From NCBI GenBank assembly GCA_965234545.1, contig OZ248348.1, positions 434,001 to 498,000 on the forward strand: a stretch of 64,000 bases of DNA. The letters are read 5' to 3'. The stretch is from Methylotenera sp965234545 (GTDB lineage Bacteria; Pseudomonadota; Gammaproteobacteria; Burkholderiales; Methylophilaceae). The notes below the pieces were generated by a model, which saw nothing but the letters and a program-made list of their open reading frames with translations, did not search any database and was not told the DNA's origin. Below, piece by piece: positions 61,451 to 64,000 of this stretch. Made by a program: the position numbers and the translations under genes. Position 1 is the first letter of the stretch, and each line of letters opens with the position of its first letter.

Positions 61451-62464
61451 GTGGACGACAGACAGCAACAACTGACTTTATGGCTTAATCGGGTCTTGCC
61501 ATCGGCCAGTTTTACCCTCACTAGCGCCTCGGCCGATGCCAGTTTTAGGCGCTATTTTAGGGTGCATTTGGCGCAAGCCCATTTAGGCCACGCCAGTTTA
61601 ATTGCCATGGATGCGCCGCCGCCACAAGAAGACTGCACGCCCTTTGTCCAAGTTGCCAAACTCTTTCTGGATGCCGGGCTGAATGTGCCGCAAGTTTTGG
61701 CACAAGACTTGACCCAAGGATTTTTATTATTAAGCGACCTGGGTGACGATACTTATTTATCGCAACTCAATGCACAAACTGTCGCGCCACTGTATCAAGC
61801 TGCAACCGACAGCTTGATTAAATTGCAGTTGGCCAGTCAGCCCAAGCTGTTGCCGGATTACGATGAGGCCTTGCTCACTCGTGAAATGCAGTTGTTTCCG
61901 GATTGGTACGTGGCCAAGCAGCTTAATGTGAGCTTAACGGCTGAGCAGCAAGCCGTGTTAGATAACACCTTTGCTGTTTTAAACAACAATGTGCTAGGGC
62001 AAGCAAAGGTCTATGTGCACAGGGATTTTCACTCACGCAATTTAATGCTGACCGCAGAAAATAATCCCGGCGTGTTGGATTTTCAGGATGCCGTCTACGG
62101 GCCCATTACTTACGATTTGGTGTCCTTGTTGAAAGATGCCTACGTGGCCTGGGATGAAGAGCAAGTGATAGACAGTGCCGTTCGTTATTGGCAGCCAGCC
62201 AAAAAAGCCGGCTTGCCGGTGCCGCAAGATTTCAGTGAGTTTTACCGTGATTTCGAGTGGATGGGCGCGCAACGCCACATCAAAGTCTTGGGAATCTTCG
62301 CTAGGCTCAGTCATAGGGATGGCAAGCATGCCTACCTAAAGGATCAGCCCTTGGTGATGGGGCAGTTGCGTAAAGTGTGCGAGCGCTATGTTGAGTTAAG
62401 GCCCATGCTGCGTTTGCTTAATCAGTTAGAGAAAGTCACGCCGCAAGCCGGCTACACCTTCTAA
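61451..62464 (+). CDS. amgK: Anomeric MurNAc/GlcNAc kinase AmgK
   Basis: AmgK phosphorylates the anomeric carbon of MurNAc in peptidoglycan recycling. The 337-residue protein is of the aminoglycoside phosphotransferase fold, with the catalytic loop VHRDFHSRNLML and the metal DFQDAVYGPITYDLVSLLKDAY. Translation starts at GTG 61451. The assignment to AmgK rather than a generic kinase rests on the adjacent murU, which overlaps it by one base (TAATG), and on lptD lying divergently upstream as in pseudomonads. No activity can be proven from sequence. Confidence 0.9.
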   Translation: MDDRQQQLTLWLNRVLPSASFTLTSASADASFRRYFRVHLAQAHLGHASLIAMDAPPPQEDCTPFVQVAKLFLDAGLNVPQVLAQDLTQGFLLLSDLGDDTYLSQLNAQTVAPLYQAATDSLIKLQLASQPKLLPDYDEALLTREMQLFPDWYVAKQLNVSLTAEQQAVLDNTFAVLNNNVLGQAKVYVHRDFHSRNLMLTAENNPGVLDFQDAVYGPITYDLVSLLKDAYVAWDEEQVIDSAVRYWQPAKKAGLPVPQDFSEFYRDFEWMGAQRHIKVLGIFARLSHRDGKHAYLKDQPLVMGQLRKVCERYVELRPMLRLLNQLEKVTPQAGYTF

Positions 62465-63153
62465 TGAAAGCGATGATATTGGCAGCCGGTCGAGGCGAGC
62501 GCATGCGACCCTTGACCGATTTCACCCCCAAACCTTTGCTGAAGGTAGGCGCTAAGCCGCTGATCGTTTGGCACTTGGAGCGCTTAGCTCAAGCTGGGTT
62601 TAAAGAGGTGGTGATTAATCACGCGCATTTAGGTGGGCAAATTGAACAAGCCTTGGGCAATGGCAGTCTATGGTCCATGCACATACAATACAGCCCCGAA
62701 CAACAAGCATTAGAAACCGCTGGCGGTATTGCTAATGCGCTGCCGCTGTTAGGCGAGCAGCCGTTTTTGGTGGTCAATGGCGACATCTACACCGAGATCG
62801 ATTTTGCGCCATTGGCCAATTTGGCGCACAGCTTGTCCCCCAATCTGGCGCATTTACTCATGGTGGATAACCCGCCGCAACACCCGCAAGGGGACTTTGC
62901 CATCGTCGACGGGTACTTGAGCGAGAGCGGTGCGACCAAGCTTACTTTTTCCGGCGTCGGCGTCTACCACCCCAGTTTGTTTGCCAGTGTGGGCCGTGGC
63001 CAAGCCGCCAAATTGGCCCCTTTGTTGCGCGAGGCCATGGCCAAGCAACTAGCCACAGCTAGCTATTACGACGGCGTTTGGCATGACATAGGTACGCCCG
63101 AGCGCTTGCATAATTTAGATCAACAATTGATGGCACCTGGGCCTCTGGCCTAG
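62464..63153 (+). CDS. murU: MurNAc-1-phosphate uridylyltransferase MurU
   Basis: MurU converts MurNAc-1-phosphate to UDP-MurNAc, completing a recycling route that bypasses MurA, the fosfomycin target. The 229-residue nucleotidyltransferase begins MKAMILAAGRGERMRPLTD, where GxGxRMRPLT is the nucleotide loop, with PKPLLKVGAKPLI, VVINHAHLGGQI, and FLVVNGDIYTEID (Asp for metal). WHDIGTPERL is typical of the end. It overlaps amgK by one base and pepP follows 29 bases later. Confidence 0.92.
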   Translation: MKAMILAAGRGERMRPLTDFTPKPLLKVGAKPLIVWHLERLAQAGFKEVVINHAHLGGQIEQALGNGSLWSMHIQYSPEQQALETAGGIANALPLLGEQPFLVVNGDIYTEIDFAPLANLAHSLSPNLAHLLMVDNPPQHPQGDFAIVDGYLSESGATKLTFSGVGVYHPSLFASVGRGQAAKLAPLLREAMAKQLATASYYDGVWHDIGTPERLHNLDQQLMAPGPLA

Positions 63154-63182
63154 CTACTATTCACTAAGCCACAACGGACGGT

Positions 63183-64000
63183 ATGCACATGAACCCAGTA
63201 CCAGCAGAATGTAAAACCAGGCGGCAAACACTGCTCAGCGCCATGGGTGAAGGCGTCGCCATCATTCCAACCGCTGCCGAAGCCATACGCAATCGCGATA
63301 GCCACTACCCGTATCGCTTTGATAGCTCGTTTTATTATTTAACCGGCTTTAAAGAACCGGAAGCGGTATTGCTGTTGGTGGGAGGGGATCAGCCCAAGTC
63401 CATCTTATTTTGCCGTGATAAAGACCCGGAGCGGGAGATTTGGGATGGCTTTCGTTATGGCCCTGCTGCCGCTTGCGAGCAATTTGCTTTTGATGAAGCC
63501 TACAGCATGGACGAGCTGGACGCCAAATTACTGATCCTGTTAGCCAACCAGCCTAAGGTGTATTTTAGCCTGGGCGTCAGTGCGCTATGGGATGCCAAAC
63601 TCACGGCCTGCTTGAACCATTTAAGCACGCAAGGCCGAAGTGGCGTGAGTGTGCCGGACGCCGTCTGCGACCCGCGCAAACTCATCGATGCCATGCGGCT
63701 TTATAAATCCCCGTTTGAACAAGCGCTCATGCAGCAATCGGCCAATATAGCAGCAGCGGCGCATAACCGCGCCATGCGGTTCCTTAAGCCGGGTACCATG
63801 GAATACCAGTTGGAAGCGGAATTTTTACACGAATTTTACCGCCAAGGGGCGCAGGCGCCTGCTTACACCAGCATCGTGGCGGGCGGTGCAAACGCCTGTA
63901 CCTTGCATTACAACGCCAATAACGCGCCATTGCGTGACGGCGACTTGGTGTTAATTGATGCCGGTTGTGAGTTAGACGGCTACGCTTCCGACATCAGTCG
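63183..64000 (+). CDS. pepP: Xaa-Pro aminopeptidase, N-terminal part (runs off the window)
   Basis: PepP removes an N-terminal residue preceding proline. The visible 272 codons cover the AMP-N domain (about 10-140, RRQTLLSAMGEGVAIIP, DSSFYYLTGFKEPEAVL, DKDPEREIWDGFRYGP) and the start of the M24 metallopeptidase fold (YTSIVAGGANACTLHYNANN, LIDAGCELDGYASDISR), where the Asp residues begin the dinuclear Mn site. The rest is outside. ATG 63189 is an alternative start. It follows murU by 29 bases. Confidence 0.93.
   Translation, partial: MHMNPVPAECKTRRQTLLSAMGEGVAIIPTAAEAIRNRDSHYPYRFDSSFYYLTGFKEPEAVLLLVGGDQPKSILFCRDKDPEREIWDGFRYGPAAACEQFAFDEAYSMDELDAKLLILLANQPKVYFSLGVSALWDAKLTACLNHLSTQGRSGVSVPDAVCDPRKLIDAMRLYKSPFEQALMQQSANIAAAAHNRAMRFLKPGTMEYQLEAEFLHEFYRQGAQAPAYTSIVAGGANACTLHYNANNAPLRDGDLVLIDAGCELDGYASDIS

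Noticed and set aside
1..64000. tRNA genes, insertion sequences, prophage or genomic island borders
   Set aside because: Gaps are short, none folds into a cloverleaf by eye, and no transposase or integrase frame was seen.

Overview
The window reads as a chromosomal core-genome segment of a betaproteobacterium, most likely in the Nitrosomonadales/Methylophilales neighbourhood. The gene orders ispB<>rplU-rpmA-obgE-proB, pilD-coaE-zapD-yacG, rhodanese-grxC-secB-gpsA, leuS-lptE-holA-proA-nadD and lptD-surA-pdxA-rsmA are typical of that class. Base composition is near balanced, with heavy use of TTG for leucine and many GCC/GGC codons. I cannot fix the genus from sequence alone. Coding density is very high, no gene-free stretch exceeds 300 bases, and I see no tRNA, rRNA, IS element, prophage or CRISPR array.

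Layout. 1-1.8 kb: an L,D-transpeptidase cut by the window edge and a TPR/NTF2-like partner. 1.9-5.6 kb: cysS, argJ and a Nudix/ThiE-like fusion. 5.6-8.7 kb (minus): pilD-coaE-zapD-yacG and a PCu(A)C copper chaperone. 9-15.8 kb: an orphan gene, ispB, the rplU-rpmA-obgE-proB operon, purEK and rpsT. 16-21.8 kb: murJ-ribF-ileS-lspA. 21.9-31.7 kb: a redox/copper block made of the RegB/RegA two-component system with a DUF808 membrane gene, a TonB-dependent receptor, an exported Asp-box beta-propeller with CxCC and CPHH motifs, and ccoI-ccoS-TauE/SafE for cbb3 oxidase copper supply. 31.7-34.8 kb: clpB behind a sigma-32-like promoter, and yjbQ. 34.9-38.1 kb: a small lipoprotein, envC and gpmI. 38.2-42.3 kb: rhodanese, grxC, secB, an SH3 protein, gpsA, trmL and comF. 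42.3-46.9 kb: a complete biotin operon bioBFHCD. 46.9-61.3 kb (minus): lptD-surA-pdxA-rsmA, adk-vanZ, leuS-lptE-holA-proA-nadD and a BepA-like metalloprotease lipoprotein. 61.4-64 kb: amgK-murU (MurNAc recycling) and the start of pepP.

The most interesting region is 22-31.7 kb. A 22-bp perfect palindrome between the divergent regB and TonB-receptor genes contains a GCGAC-N5-GTCGC unit, the general form of RegA/PrrA sites. It sits between a promoter candidate on each side. Together with RegB's intact quinone motif and redox cysteine, and with the neighbouring CcoI/CcoS genes, this suggests a redox-controlled metal (probably copper) uptake and oxidase-maturation module, in which the beta-propeller protein is an undescribed candidate metal-handling component. 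Other points are a long PKAKA-repeat tail on ribosomal protein S20, an LptD with cysteines for only one disulfide, and the physical clustering of LptD, LptE, SurA and a BepA-like protease. All functional statements rest on motif recognition by eye; no database search was run.
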